From Chlorogloeopsis fritschii PCC 6912 (GTDB lineage: Bacteria > Cyanobacteriota > Cyanobacteriia > Cyanobacteriales > Nostocaceae): 54,123 nucleotides of DNA. The position numbers were made by a program, and so were the translations under genes. The notes below the pieces were generated by a model, which was not told where the DNA came from, searched no databases, and worked only from the letters and a program-made list of their open reading frames with translations. Where the stretch lies: the NCBI RefSeq assembly GCF_000317285.1, contig NZ_AJLN01000065.1, positions 1 through 54,123 of the forward strand, given 5' to 3'. Shown piece after piece: positions 18,434 to 27,013 of this stretch (positions are counted from its first letter, which is position 1; the number at the start of each line of letters is the position of its first letter).

Positions 18434-19930
18434 TTAATCCCATTGTCCATAGAAGCGCCGGAGATAATTTGCTACAATCTCAGCATTGTTAGCTGTTTGT
18501 AGCAATTTTTGCTTATCCTGCTTGGCTAATTCCTCGCGTAGTGCTGCAATCAGCATATTTTCAGCTAACGTTTTACTCTTACCATCCCACACCACCCACT
18601 TTCCGTTCACCATCACGTGTTTGACATGATGACGAGTAGCTTGTCGTAAAAGTATCTCAACTGTGGGTGTCATCTCCCCATACAACTCAGGTATAGCAGC
18701 ATCCTGCACTGCTGACCAGTCAATTAAAACTAAATCTGCCAAATGATTAGGTACTAATTTACCAAGAGGTACGTTTTTACCCAGGGTTATTTTTGCTCCC
18801 CCCGTTGTTCCCATCTGCCAAATAGTTGGAGCAGTTACTGTCAAAGCATTAGCTCCCGGTTGATTGCTCAAAGTTAAAGCCAGTCGCATCTCCCGTAAAT
18901 AATCTTGATCGTTATCTAAACTATGCCCATCTAAACCAATACCCAGTACTACTCCAGCATTTACCATTTTGGCGATCGGTGCCATGCCACTACGTAAACG
19001 CAAATTGCTGCTGGGATTGTGGGCAATACCTACTTTTCGTTCTGCCAACAAGGATAAATCATCTTCATCTACCCATACCATGTGAGCGCAGGTAAGCCAT
19101 TCTCCCAAGGCTCCAATTTCATCTAAATGCTGTACAAAGCTCTTACCCCATTGACGATAAGCATATTGGCGTTGATAGCTCGTTTCTAGTAGATGCATTT
19201 GTAACCTTGTCTGGTATCTACGAGCAAAATCTACAGCCTCTAAAATTAATTCATCACTGCACCATTGCCCGCCAGCAGGACTAACTTGAATGTGACACAT
19301 AAACTGTTCAGTATCATGATAAGTCTTAACTAAATCAGTACACAAACCAAAATAATCTTGCCGAGCTAATGGTACTGGTGCCATAAATTGCTTTGCTAAT
19401 GGTTTTTTGTCAGCTGGTAAAGTAGCAAGAAATTGCTTGGCATCGCCGTAGACTAATGGATTTTGATCTACTATGGGTGGGTGGAAAGCGGCTCGAATAC
19501 CTGCATCACGGTAACCTTTGAGGGTAGCAATGGCTTCGGCTTCCATATTTTGCCACGAACGGGGATTGTGACTATGTGCAACTGTCCCAACTCCAGAGCG
19601 CAGTAAGCGTAACCCGTCATATGCTGCTGCTAAGTAAGGATCGATGATTGGCAAAGATGATAGTTTCAAGAGCCAAATTTCTAATAAATCATCGGTGACA
19701 CCCAAAGAAAGTGTATTCAAAGCGCGCCCGTGATCGTGGCTATTAACAAAAGTAGGTGCAAGCAAAAACTTTTCACTGCCAACTATTTGAGCATTGGGAT
19801 AGCGGGCGTGTAACTCATGATATTTACCAGTAGCAATAATGCGATTATCTTCTACGCACACACCGAAGTGAGATTGTGGTGTAGCAGATTCGTCAACAAA
19901 AACTATACCAGCCCAGATTAATGTAACCAC
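18434..19930 (-). CDS. Amidohydrolase (cytosine deaminase/chlorohydrolase-type)
   Basis: A 498-aa member of the metal-dependent amidohydrolase superfamily. It has the N-terminal metal motif NSHDHGRALN in place of the usual HxH, then GVGTVAHSHNP, QMHLLETSYQRQYA, LTCAHMVW, AHNPSSNLRLRSG and GIGLDGHSLDNDQD with the catalytic Asp. Substrates in this group include atrazine-like triazines, S-adenosylhomocysteine and pyrimidines; none can be assigned. The frame opens with GTG (19928-19930). It lies 35 bases downstream of proB on the same strand, so it may be co-transcribed. Confidence 0.8.
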   Translation of the reverse strand: MVTLIWAGIVFVDESATPQSHFGVCVEDNRIIATGKYHELHARYPNAQIVGSEKFLLAPTFVNSHDHGRALNTLSLGVTDDLLEIWLLKLSSLPIIDPYLAAAYDGLRLLRSGVGTVAHSHNPRSWQNMEAEAIATLKGYRDAGIRAAFHPPIVDQNPLVYGDAKQFLATLPADKKPLAKQFMAPVPLARQDYFGLCTDLVKTYHDTEQFMCHIQVSPAGGQWCSDELILEAVDFARRYQTRLQMHLLETSYQRQYAYRQWGKSFVQHLDEIGALGEWLTCAHMVWVDEDDLSLLAERKVGIAHNPSSNLRLRSGMAPIAKMVNAGVVLGIGLDGHSLDNDQDYLREMRLALTLSNQPGANALTVTAPTIWQMGTTGGAKITLGKNVPLGKLVPNHLADLVLIDWSAVQDAAIPELYGEMTPTVEILLRQATRHHVKHVMVNGKWVVWDGKSKTLAENMLIAALREELAKQDKQKLLQTANNAEIVANYLRRFYGQWD

Positions 19931-19965
19931 AGAGGCATCAAAATTTGAGTATTAAAAGCGACTAC

Positions 19966-21075
19966 TTAAGTTAAAACCAAATTATCCCGGTGAATCACAG
20001 TTTCCGCACCTTCATATCCTAAAATTGTGGGAATTTCACTTGAACGACGCCCACAAATCTTTTGCAGTTCTGTACTGTTATAATTCACAAGTCCTCTAGC
20101 AACTTCTTTCCCACTTTTATCGCACAATTGCACGGCGTCTTGGCTATCAAATTCCCCTTCGACGGCGGTAATGCCAGCAGCTAACAAAGACTTGCCTGCT
20201 CGTGAAATTGCTATCACTGCTCCCTCATCTAAATACAATCTCCCTGAAGGAACTACACCGTATGCTATCCAGCGTTTACGGGCGGAAGTTGGCTCTGGTT
20301 GCGCTTCAAAGTGAGTACCAATCGATTCTCCTTGTAAAATTTGCTTTATATTACTGGGGTGTCTACCTTCGGTAATTACGGTACGTACACCAGCAGCAGT
20401 GGCGATGCGAGCAGCAGAAATTTTTGTCACCATGCCACCAGTACCCCACTGGGAGCCTTGAGCGCCTGTTTGTACCTGTAATTCTTCCAATTCTTTAATA
20501 TTGCTAACCAAACTAATTGGCTGGGCATCGGGTACAGAACGCGGATCGGCGGAGTAAAGTCGATCTACGTCAGTAAGTAAAAATAGCCAATCTGCATGAA
20601 CTAGACTGGCAACTAAAGCTGAAAGAGTGTCATTATCCCCAAATTTTAATTCCTCTACCGCTACCGTATCATTCTCGTTCACCACAGGAATTATGCCTAA
20701 TTCCAGTAATTCCTTAAAGGTGTTGTAGACATTGAGATAGCGACTGCGCTGTACCAAGTCACTCCGCGTCAGCAATACTTGAGCGATCGGTTGTTGCAGG
20801 GTAGTAAACAAATCGTCGTATACGCGGATTAACCGCCCTTGCCCAACTGCGGCGACTGCTTGTTTGAGAGCGATCGCTTTCGGCTTTTCTGTTAAACCTA
20901 AACGCGCACAACCTACCCCCACCGCACCAGAAGACACCAAAATCACCCGATGCCCTTGTCGCCGTAAATGCGAAAGAGTTTCTGCTAAAGTTGCAATTGT
21001 CGAAAGTGCCAGTTGTCCGGTTTCTGGTTGGGTAAGACTGGAAGTTCCGATTTTGACGACGATGGTTTTAGTCAT
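19966..21075 (-). CDS. proB: Glutamate 5-kinase
   Basis: A 369-aa ProB. It begins [12 protein letters not shown], followed by [48 protein letters not shown] and the [20 protein letters not shown] loop. The C-terminal PUA domain occupies roughly residues 275-360. It performs the first step of proline synthesis, phosphorylating glutamate with ATP in the cytoplasm. The PUA domain matches the long form of the enzyme. The ATG at 21073-21075 gives the correct N-terminus. Confidence 0.96.
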   Translation of the reverse strand: MTKTIVVKIGTSSLTQPETGQLALSTIATLAETLSHLRRQGHRVILVSSGAVGVGCARLGLTEKPKAIALKQAVAAVGQGRLIRVYDDLFTTLQQPIAQVLLTRSDLVQRSRYLNVYNTFKELLELGIIPVVNENDTVAVEELKFGDNDTLSALVASLVHADWLFLLTDVDRLYSADPRSVPDAQPISLVSNIKELEELQVQTGAQGSQWGTGGMVTKISAARIATAAGVRTVITEGRHPSNIKQILQGESIGTHFEAQPEPTSARKRWIAYGVVPSGRLYLDEGAVIAISRAGKSLLAAGITAVEGEFDSQDAVQLCDKSGKEVARGLVNYNSTELQKICGRRSSEIPTILGYEGAETVIHRDNLVLT

Positions 21076-21106
21076 TAGATAGTGGTTAGTAGCTGATCGC
21101 TAATAG

Positions 21107-21304
21107 TTAATGGTAAAAATATTCTTCCACTTCCTGCGTGGCGATCGCTTCTATCCGCGCCCCACTCAACCCGTGCTTGGAAAATTCTTCTTCTGCTGCA
21201 TCCAAAATCTGCTGTTGCGTCGCCTCTGGATCTCGAACTTGGCGACTACTGTTAGACGAGCGTTTTGTTTTAGCTGAACGAACCACTACTGTATGAGCTT
21301 TCAA
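21107..21304 (-). pseudogene. Truncated TetR-family regulator (N-terminal fragment)
   Basis: The frame reads DPEATQQQILDAAEEEFSKH then GLSGARIEAIAT, the first helix and start of the HTH of a TetR regulator. It then changes abruptly to QEVEEYFYH and stops. The recognition helix and the entire ligand-binding domain are missing. The frame opens with TTG; no good start is evident. It is a relic next to another relic (21318-21599). Confidence 0.7.
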
Positions 21305-21317
21305 AGAATGTGCTTTT

Positions 21318-21599
21318 CTAGCGTAGCGTAAGGTGTAATCCTATTTTGGATTTTAGATTTTGGATTGGATGCGGCGCAATCTTAAGAGTTAGCCGGAAAT
21401 TGTAGAACCGAGACCAATTAGAATTTAATTGAGCAAACTGAAATTGTTTAATGACGACTTTTTGCTGTGTTTTTATATCAATCGCCAGATAAGTGACTCT
21501 ACCACCAGCACGGTTATTACCCAATTCTTTTGATATCAGGAAGCCATAATCACTAAAGTCTGGAAAGTTATTTTGTTCTGGGTGAGATGACTCGTTCAT
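21318..21599 (-). pseudogene. Truncated serine/threonine kinase (N-terminal fragment)
   Basis: Starting at ATG 21597-21599 the product reads NFPDFSDYGFLISKELGNN followed by RAGGRVTYLAIDIKTQQKVV with the kinase Lys in VVIKQF. This is the glycine-rich loop and beta-3 strand of a cyanobacterial Hanks-type kinase. After NSNWSRFYN the kinase homology stops and the frame runs into repeat DNA of the ATTTTGGATT type (about 21340-21367). Catalytic loop and DFG are absent, so no activity is expected. Confidence 0.72.
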
Positions 21600-21649
21600 G
21601 CTTCTGAATTTAACGTTTAAGATATTTTTTATCAAAATTTGATTGGTTC

Positions 21650-21675
21650 TAGAGACGCGATAAATCGCGTCTCTA
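21650..21675. repeat. TAGAGACGCGAT...GTCTCTA hairpin
   Basis: TAGAGACGCGAT and ATCGCGTCTCTA form a near-perfect 12-bp stem. On the plus strand it is followed by a run of A. It lies just downstream of the TPR gene (minus strand) and may also help end its transcript. Same family as 13854-13879 and 40941-40971. Confidence 0.65.
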
Positions 21676-21694
21676 AAAAAATAAATTGGTGTTA

Positions 21695-22516
21695 CTAACT
21701 AGGCTGTTCTGGATTTATTTCTCTCATCAAATCCATTACCATTTGATGAAATGTTGTATTTTGATGCTTCAAAGCAATTTCCGCAGCTTTTCGTAAATCA
21801 GCGATCGCACCTTCACGGTTTCCCAAACGGTGACGAGCCAAACCTCTTCCCCAAAAGGCGTGTTCATCTTCAGCAAACATTTCGCTTGCACCTGTGGCTT
21901 CAATTCGCATGGCTTCCTTGAAATCTTCATTTGCTCCTTGCTCATCGCCGACGTTATAACAAGCATTGCCGCGAATGTAGTAAGCAAAAAACCAGTTGGG
22001 ATTTAAATCTACTACCTTGGTTAAATTCTTAATAGCTTGAGCATTCACCCCCTGCCAAGCTTGAAGAGTAGCTAGGTTGTAATAACTATTAGCGTCTGGT
22101 TGCAAACGGCTTAAATGAGTGAAGTCTTGTAATGCTCCTGGATAGTCACCAGTGTAGGCACGAGCTGCACCACGCCCGTAGTAAGCTCGCAAATAATCAG
22201 GATTTAACTGAATAGCGTAATTACAATCATCTATCGCCGCTTGATTTTCACCGAGCGCAGCACGAGCTACTCCCCGTTCAGCATAAGCTTGAGCATTGAG
22301 AGGATCTATTTGAATAGCTTGGCTCAAATCCTCAATTGCACCTGAGTAATCACTAGTTACAATTCGAGCCATGCCGCGAATCAGATAAGCTGTATCATCT
22401 TGTGAATTCAGTTGAATTGCTAAATTGTAGTTATCAATTGCACCTTGGTAGTTGCCGCAAGTATAAAGCAGCGCACCGAAGGCAGAATAGCCGAAAGAAA
22501 GAATGGAATTTATCAT
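21695..22516 (-). CDS. Tetratricopeptide repeat protein
   Basis: A 273-aa protein made almost wholly of about seven 34-residue TPR units, recognisable by repeated GNYQGAIDNYNLAIQLN-, SDYSGAIEDLSQAIQIDP- and ENQAAIDDCNYAIQLNP-like segments. TPR solenoids mediate protein-protein contacts. No catalytic domain or clear signal peptide is present, though the first 15 residues (SFGYSAFGALLYTCG) are mildly hydrophobic. The partner is unknown. The next upstream gene encodes a small membrane protein on the same strand. Confidence 0.88.
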   Translation of the reverse strand: MINSILSFGYSAFGALLYTCGNYQGAIDNYNLAIQLNSQDDTAYLIRGMARIVTSDYSGAIEDLSQAIQIDPLNAQAYAERGVARAALGENQAAIDDCNYAIQLNPDYLRAYYGRGAARAYTGDYPGALQDFTHLSRLQPDANSYYNLATLQAWQGVNAQAIKNLTKVVDLNPNWFFAYYIRGNACYNVGDEQGANEDFKEAMRIEATGASEMFAEDEHAFWGRGLARHRLGNREGAIADLRKAAEIALKHQNTTFHQMVMDLMREINPEQPS

Positions 22517-22570
22517 TTTTTTCCTAATTTTGTGTTACTAAAGCTTGCGTAAAATCGTAGTGTTTTTAAA

Positions 22571-22608
22571 CGCAGAGGTGCGCAGAGAAAGCGCAGTGGT
22601 ACGCAGAG
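22571..22608. repeat. CGCAGAGG-type short repeats
   Basis: Units CGCAGAGGTG, CGCAGAGAAAG, CGCAGTGGTA and CGCAGAGTT follow one another between the TPR and membrane-protein genes. This is a common short cyanobacterial filler repeat. Confidence 0.55.
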
Positions 22609-22614
22609 TTTTCT

Positions 22615-23184
22615 CTATCTTCTTGCTGCTCTAATTAAACGCTGATGCACTACATATTCAAATTGATAAAGCCCAGCAGCAATAATAATTTGAATGATGA
22701 TAGTAGCTGTATGCAAATGCACTGTTCTTTGTGTGAACCAACTCAGAATATTGAAAAGTTCGGTTTGTGGTGAAAATAAGGCGATGATACTGTAAGCGAT
22801 CGTGGTTGCTAGAACGTTCACCAACCAACCATACAATCCTTGCCACCAACTCATCACCCCAGGAAAAACTCCTGGTACTGTTTCTGTTTCTGGAAGTCTG
22901 GTTTCGGGAAAGAAGTTATCCATTAGTTTATGCAACCAATGGTGAAGAAATGCCACTACGAAGATGGGAGATAGTGACGCGAACAAACTGAGTAGATACC
23001 AAAATTTAGGTGGTAGATGAACCCACCAATTAATTAGCAAGCTAATAATCACCCACAGATAAGCGATCGTGTGCTGCCAAGCAAGCATCAACAATACGAG
23101 AGCAACTGCACTTATCCAAGCACGAGGTGCAGGTATCCAACTGGGTGATGGAGGAGATGGAATTCCTCTTGGTGAATTTGTCAT
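22615..23184 (-). CDS. Small integral membrane protein, function unknown
   Basis: A 189-aa protein with a proline-rich N-terminus (PRGIPSPPSPSWIPAPRAW) and about five hydrophobic segments: ISAVALVLLMLAW, TIAYLWVIISLLINW, FWYLLSLFASLSPIFVVAF, LVNVLATTIAYSIIALF and TATIIIQIIIAAGLYQF. No recognised domain. It lies about 100 bases upstream of the TPR gene, same strand, so the two may form one transcript. Confidence 0.65.
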   Translation of the reverse strand: MTNSPRGIPSPPSPSWIPAPRAWISAVALVLLMLAWQHTIAYLWVIISLLINWWVHLPPKFWYLLSLFASLSPIFVVAFLHHWLHKLMDNFFPETRLPETETVPGVFPGVMSWWQGLYGWLVNVLATTIAYSIIALFSPQTELFNILSWFTQRTVHLHTATIIIQIIIAAGLYQFEYVVHQRLIRAARR

Positions 23185-23425
23185 AAAAGATTTGATGGTG
23201 TATGAAAATTTTTAGTGAAATGTGGAAGAAAGTTTTGCCAGAAAACTGAGATTAAGAAAGCATTGCTACTATCATAATCTCGGCGAAATAGCTCGCCCTC
23301 CCAATTACTACTAGAGCTAAAATATAGTTCTATAAAAGAGGAAAATAAAAACAATTTAAAAGTTTATTTTTACTCCTGAAAATCACGTAATTCTAATTTA
23401 CAATTAGCGACATTGAGAAGCAAGT

Positions 23426-23677
23426 ATGACTTCCCCGATTCTCAATTTACGTCCTGCAATTGAGTTAAAAGATGAACAGTTTTTTCAACTTTGTCAGCAT
23501 AATCAAGACTTGCACCTTGAGCGCACGGCAGAGGGAGAGTTGATTATTATGCCGCCAACGGGATGGGAAAGCAGAAATCGAAATGCCAGATTAACGCAGC
23601 GATTGGGCAATTGGGCTGAATCAAGAGAGGATGTTTTACCTGGATTTTTGCTTGATTTGGCAGGAATTTTGAGTTAG
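23426..23677 (+). pseudogene. Uma2-family gene with internal deletion
   Basis: The 83-aa frame starts like a Uma2 (DUF820) protein, with LKDEQFFQLCQHNQDLHLER and GELIIMPPTGWESRNRN. After RLTQRLGNWAES it jumps straight to EDVLPGFLLDLAGI, the usual C-terminus of Uma2 proteins. The central part with the PD-(D/E)xK nuclease residues, about 90-100 aa, is absent. An intact Uma2 gene lies at 26446-27009. Confidence 0.7.
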
Positions 23678-23718
23678 GCGATCGCAGCTGATAAATTAAA
23701 ATCAGTTACTCAAAGTCG

Positions 23719-24576
23719 ATGCCAACCGTGTCTAAGAATGAACCTCCCCAACATTTGCACTTGCTAGAGGCTGGATGTGATGGTTTGCACCTCATCTATG
23801 AGTTAGAACCCGCTAATGATGAAATGCCTGAAACTTACTTAGGGCAGCATTTTATCGTTATAGCTTTAGATGATTTTCGTGCTAGCTATATGCTGAATGG
23901 ACGTTGGCAGGAGGTAGATTATGCTCAGGGTGAAATAGCAATTTTCCCAGCTACTGAACTTTTTCCGAGAAGCAAACTCGATCGCGAAGTTCCATTACTC
24001 GAATTATTTGTTGAACCTGCGATGTTGGCACGTGTAGCTTCTGAATCTGTGGATGTAGATCAAATCGAACTTGTACCGCAGTGGAAGTTATGCGATCCGT
24101 TAATTCAACATCTGGGGTTAGCACTAAAAGCAGAGTTAGAAGCCAAAGATACAGGCTGTCGGCTTTATTTAGAGTCAATGGTAACAGCACTTTCTGCACA
24201 TTTAGTAAGGCGATACTCGTCACAGCAACGAGAAATCATAAACTATACGGGTGGATTGCCTAAATATAAACTCCGGGAAGTGCTTGGCTATATAAATGAA
24301 AATTTAGATCGAGATTTGAATTTAGCAGAATTGAGTGGCATAGTTCACATGAGTCCGCATTATTTTGCTAGTTTATTCAAACAATCTACAGGATTGTCTC
24401 CACATCAGTACGTGATGAAATGCCGAATAGACAGAGCAAAGCAGTTATTGCTCAAGCAAGACTTGACGCTTGTAGAAATTTGTCAACAAGTGGGTTTTCA
24501 AAATCAAAGCCATTTCACAAGAGTGTTTCGCCAACTAACCGAAACTACACCGAAGGCATATAGAAAGCTGTTTTGA
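23719..24576 (+). CDS. AraC-family transcriptional regulator
   Basis: A 285-aa regulator. The C-terminal 100 residues hold the double HTH: REVLGYINENLDRDLNLAEL, SPHYFASLFKQSTGLSPHQY, and the second HTH EICQQVGFQNQSHFTRVFRQ followed by TTPKAYRK. The N-terminal 170 residues are a diverged sensing domain with no known ligand signature. The next gene on the same strand is a ferric-reductase-like membrane protein, a possible target. ATG 23719 gives a full-length protein. Confidence 0.9.
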   Translation: MPTVSKNEPPQHLHLLEAGCDGLHLIYELEPANDEMPETYLGQHFIVIALDDFRASYMLNGRWQEVDYAQGEIAIFPATELFPRSKLDREVPLLELFVEPAMLARVASESVDVDQIELVPQWKLCDPLIQHLGLALKAELEAKDTGCRLYLESMVTALSAHLVRRYSSQQREIINYTGGLPKYKLREVLGYINENLDRDLNLAELSGIVHMSPHYFASLFKQSTGLSPHQYVMKCRIDRAKQLLLKQDLTLVEICQQVGFQNQSHFTRVFRQLTETTPKAYRKLF

Positions 24577-24580
24577 AAAT

Positions 24581-24643
24581 AGGGGCTAGGGGCTAGGGGC
24601 TAGAGGCTAGGGGCTAGAGGCTAGGGGCTAGAGGCTAGGGGCT
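24581..24643. repeat. GGGGCTA/GAGGCTA heptamer array (STRR)
   Basis: About nine tandem copies of AGGGGCT/AGAGGCT follow the AraC stop codon. The 7-base period is exact over most of the array. The same unit occurs in degenerate form at 2200-2233. Confidence 0.9.
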
Positions 24644-24787
24644 TAGAGAAAAGAGATTTTCCTTACCTTGTTGTGTGATTTATTACATGATTGTCTAGGT
24701 TGAAATTTGCGGAAGATTAGAACATTTTTCAGAAGAATAGGCAAGACTGGAGCAAAAGGCGATCGCTAAACTTTGTACCTATGAGTA

Positions 24788-25396
24788 ATGTTCTCTATGG
24801 AGTTGCAAAGCATGAGAGGTATACAGGGATGGCGGATTGTTGGTTTGTCTGCGTTGGCGATTGGTGCGATGGTTGCTGCGATCTGGCTTGTGCATGGTAT
24901 TGACGAACAAGGAATGCGGATGACAATACGAGCAACTGCTAGAACATCATGTATTTTATTTCTCTGTGCTTTTGTCGCTTCTGCGTTGCGAAGAGCTTGG
25001 TTAAACCCCATCAGTACATGGCTGTTGAAAAATCGCCGCTATTTGGGATTATCGTTTGCAGTCTCTCATACTTATCATGCGATCGCTTGGGCTGGATTAT
25101 GGTTTGTTACTTCTGGCGCTCATCCAAAATTTGATCCCTTGGGAATCTTAGGTTATGTTTTTCTTATAGCCATGACTGTAACATCCTTCGAGCGTCCGGC
25201 AGCTTTGTTAAGTCAACGCGCTTGGAAGATTTTGCACACTGCGGGAATGCACTATTTTTGGCTCGGTTTTACAATGGAGTTTAGCCTGAGAATTTCTCAG
25301 TCAATGTTTATATATTTGCCGTTAGTAATTTTGCTAGTTTTTGCAATGCTGCTACGCGTAATTGCTCCAAGAATGCAGCGCAAATTAGCGAGTTAA
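24788..25396 (+). CDS. Ferric reductase-like transmembrane protein
   Basis: A 202-aa protein with about six hydrophobic segments. Likely haem-ligand His residues are in SHTYHAIAWAGLW and LHTAGMHYFWLGF, the pattern of the YedZ/FRE ferric reductase-like transmembrane domain. There is no NAD or FAD domain, so it would act as a membrane cytochrome b-type subunit or sensor. Three ATG codons lie close together at the start (24788, and 4 and 9 codons in); the first is taken. Upstream lies an AraC regulator on the same strand. Confidence 0.72.
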   Translation: MFSMELQSMRGIQGWRIVGLSALAIGAMVAAIWLVHGIDEQGMRMTIRATARTSCILFLCAFVASALRRAWLNPISTWLLKNRRYLGLSFAVSHTYHAIAWAGLWFVTSGAHPKFDPLGILGYVFLIAMTVTSFERPAALLSQRAWKILHTAGMHYFWLGFTMEFSLRISQSMFIYLPLVILLVFAMLLRVIAPRMQRKLAS

Positions 25397-25431
25397 TTGG
25401 AGAGCGATCGCATCTGCCATATGCCTTCCAC

Positions 25432-26046
25432 TTACACAGCAGTCAAAGTAGGCTGAAAAGGTTGCATTAAAATTCCCAAAATTTTATCAACTTCTTTGAT
25501 GTAGTATTCAATTGTGTCAATATAAACAGTAGTTTCTTCTAAAATTAAGAATTTCCAGTTAGTTCCAGTCGTCACCGAACCATAAATTTTTTCAACCTCA
25601 TTATTTTGCTTTTGATTGAATAATTGGGCAGCAATCATTCCCGCAACACATTGCCCAAGTCCACCAATAATATCTTCCTTTTTAGCTTCAAAGATGATGA
25701 TAACCGGAGCAGTGATAAATAATTGCTCTTGAGAACCACTAATAATGTAATCGCAAAATCCTTGTAAACCTTTTGTTGAATCAACATTAAATTCATTACC
25801 AGAAAAAAGAGAAACTTGATTATTTAATAATCGTCTAACTTCTGCCAAAATTGGAGCAATTAAAAATTCCGATCTAGCTTTTTCAGTAGAAATAGAAGTT
25901 GCCAACGGAATGTAGTCTTTAAGAAGAATTTTTAAAGTGTCAGATGGTGATACTGGTTTTGTATCAGCAAATAAACTCCGGCTTTCATCTAATGTCAAGC
26001 CAAAATCGTTTTTAACTTTAGCAAGACTGAAATCGCTGTACACCAT
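25432..26046 (-). CDS. Conserved cyanobacterial protein, PD-(D/E)xK-like
   Basis: A 204-aa protein. The segment QGFCDYIISGS followed by VIIIFEAKKEDIIGGLGQC has the D...ExK spacing of the restriction-endonuclease-like fold. Then AGMIAAQLFNQKQN fits the helix that follows. No signal peptide. Function is unknown; proteins of this sort are frequent in cyanobacterial genomes next to Uma2 genes. ATG 26044-26046 (MVYSDFSLAKVK) is preferred over an upstream ATG that adds KKGNRKTRGTK. Confidence 0.65.
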   Translation of the reverse strand: MVYSDFSLAKVKNDFGLTLDESRSLFADTKPVSPSDTLKILLKDYIPLATSISTEKARSEFLIAPILAEVRRLLNNQVSLFSGNEFNVDSTKGLQGFCDYIISGSQEQLFITAPVIIIFEAKKEDIIGGLGQCVAGMIAAQLFNQKQNNEVEKIYGSVTTGTNWKFLILEETTVYIDTIEYYIKEVDKILGILMQPFQPTLTAV

Positions 26047-26078
26047 CTTTGTACCTCTTGTTTTCCTATTTCCTTTTT

Positions 26079-26177
26079 TCAAGCACCATTCTCAAGAACC
26101 GTAAGGTGGGCACTGCCTAACTTTCCTCAAACCCTTATTTTAAGATGGTGGACAGTGCCCACCCTACAAAAATTGCT
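26079..26177. mobile_element. Degenerate MITE, relative of the 18300-18421 element
   Basis: The nested inverted repeat GTAAGGTGGGCACTGCC and AGTGCCCACCCTAC, with TTCTCAAGAACC to its left and AAAAATTGC to its right, matches the 18.3-kb element in order and spacing. The GCACC left terminus is partly kept and the right terminus is lost. It lies just upstream of the 25432-26046 gene. Confidence 0.55.
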
Positions 26178-26213
26178 TCTACTTAGTGATTACAGTCTAC
26201 TTGAGTAGACTTA

Positions 26214-26242
26214 AGCTATTAGCCAAGAAATTTATTTCTTGG
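26214..26242. repeat. Dispersed palindromic repeat, copy 2
   Basis: AGCTATTAG followed by CCAAGAAATTTATTTCTTGG is the exact reverse complement of 10184-10212. The remainder of 26243-26445 contains short direct repeats (TAATGCTTGCGC, CCCATCCTAC) and no gene. Confidence 0.7.
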
Positions 26243-26445
26243 GGGGCTAGGGTGCTAATTGGGATGGGGCAAGTTGTTAGATGAACCCAACATTATGATG
26301 GGTAATGCTTGCGCTCTACCCATCCTACAAATAAAAGCAATAGTTGAGCGAGATGAAGTAGAAGTTAACGAGTTAGTTGAAGAATAAAAGCAAATCGTCT
26401 AAGATTGCATCAACTTGGTGGGGGTAAACCAACCAGAGGTTAGCT

Positions 26446-27009
26446 ATGACTGCGACAACATCCCAACCTATTACCCTAGAGGAGTTCCTCAAGCTCCCTG
26501 AAACTAAACCAGCTAACGAATACATAGATGGTGAAATTATTCAAAAGCCAATGCCGAAGGGAAGACACAGCCGCTTACAGGGTAAACTTTGCACTGTCAT
26601 TAACCAGATAACTGAAGAAAAGAAAATTGCCTATGCCTTCCCTGAACTGCGGTGTACATTCAATAATCGTTCAATTGTGCCTGATGTTGCTGTGTTTCAA
26701 TGGAATCGGATTCCCTTCACAGCCGATGGAGAAGTACCTGACGACTTTAAACTACATCCAGACTGGACTATTGAAATTCTCTCACCTGAACAAAAGCCTA
26801 ACAAAGTGATTGGTAACATTCTTTACTGTCTACAGAACGGTTGTCAATTAGGCTGGTTTCTTGACCCTGATGATAGCAGTGTATTGGTATTTCTTCCCCA
26901 GCAGCAACCAGAATTATTGAAAGGAAGCGATCGCCTACCAGTGCTGAAGGGCATTGAACTAGAGTTAACAGTAGAGCAGGTTTTTGGTTGGTTGAAGATG
27001 GCTCTCTAA
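26446..27009 (+). CDS. Uma2 family endonuclease-like protein
   Basis: A 187-aa Uma2/DUF820 protein. It shows TLEEFLKLPETKPANEYIDG, then IVPDVAVFQWNR (Asp of the PD motif) and WTIEILSPEQKPNKVIGNI (E-x-S/K), with the final VLKGIELELTVEQVFGWL. The fold is PD-(D/E)xK. These proteins are heavily expanded in cyanobacteria and their biological role is unproven. It converges with the next gene, the stop codons being only 4 bases apart. Confidence 0.88.
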   Translation: MTATTSQPITLEEFLKLPETKPANEYIDGEIIQKPMPKGRHSRLQGKLCTVINQITEEKKIAYAFPELRCTFNNRSIVPDVAVFQWNRIPFTADGEVPDDFKLHPDWTIEILSPEQKPNKVIGNILYCLQNGCQLGWFLDPDDSSVLVFLPQQQPELLKGSDRLPVLKGIELELTVEQVFGWLKMAL

Positions 27010-27013
27010 AGTC

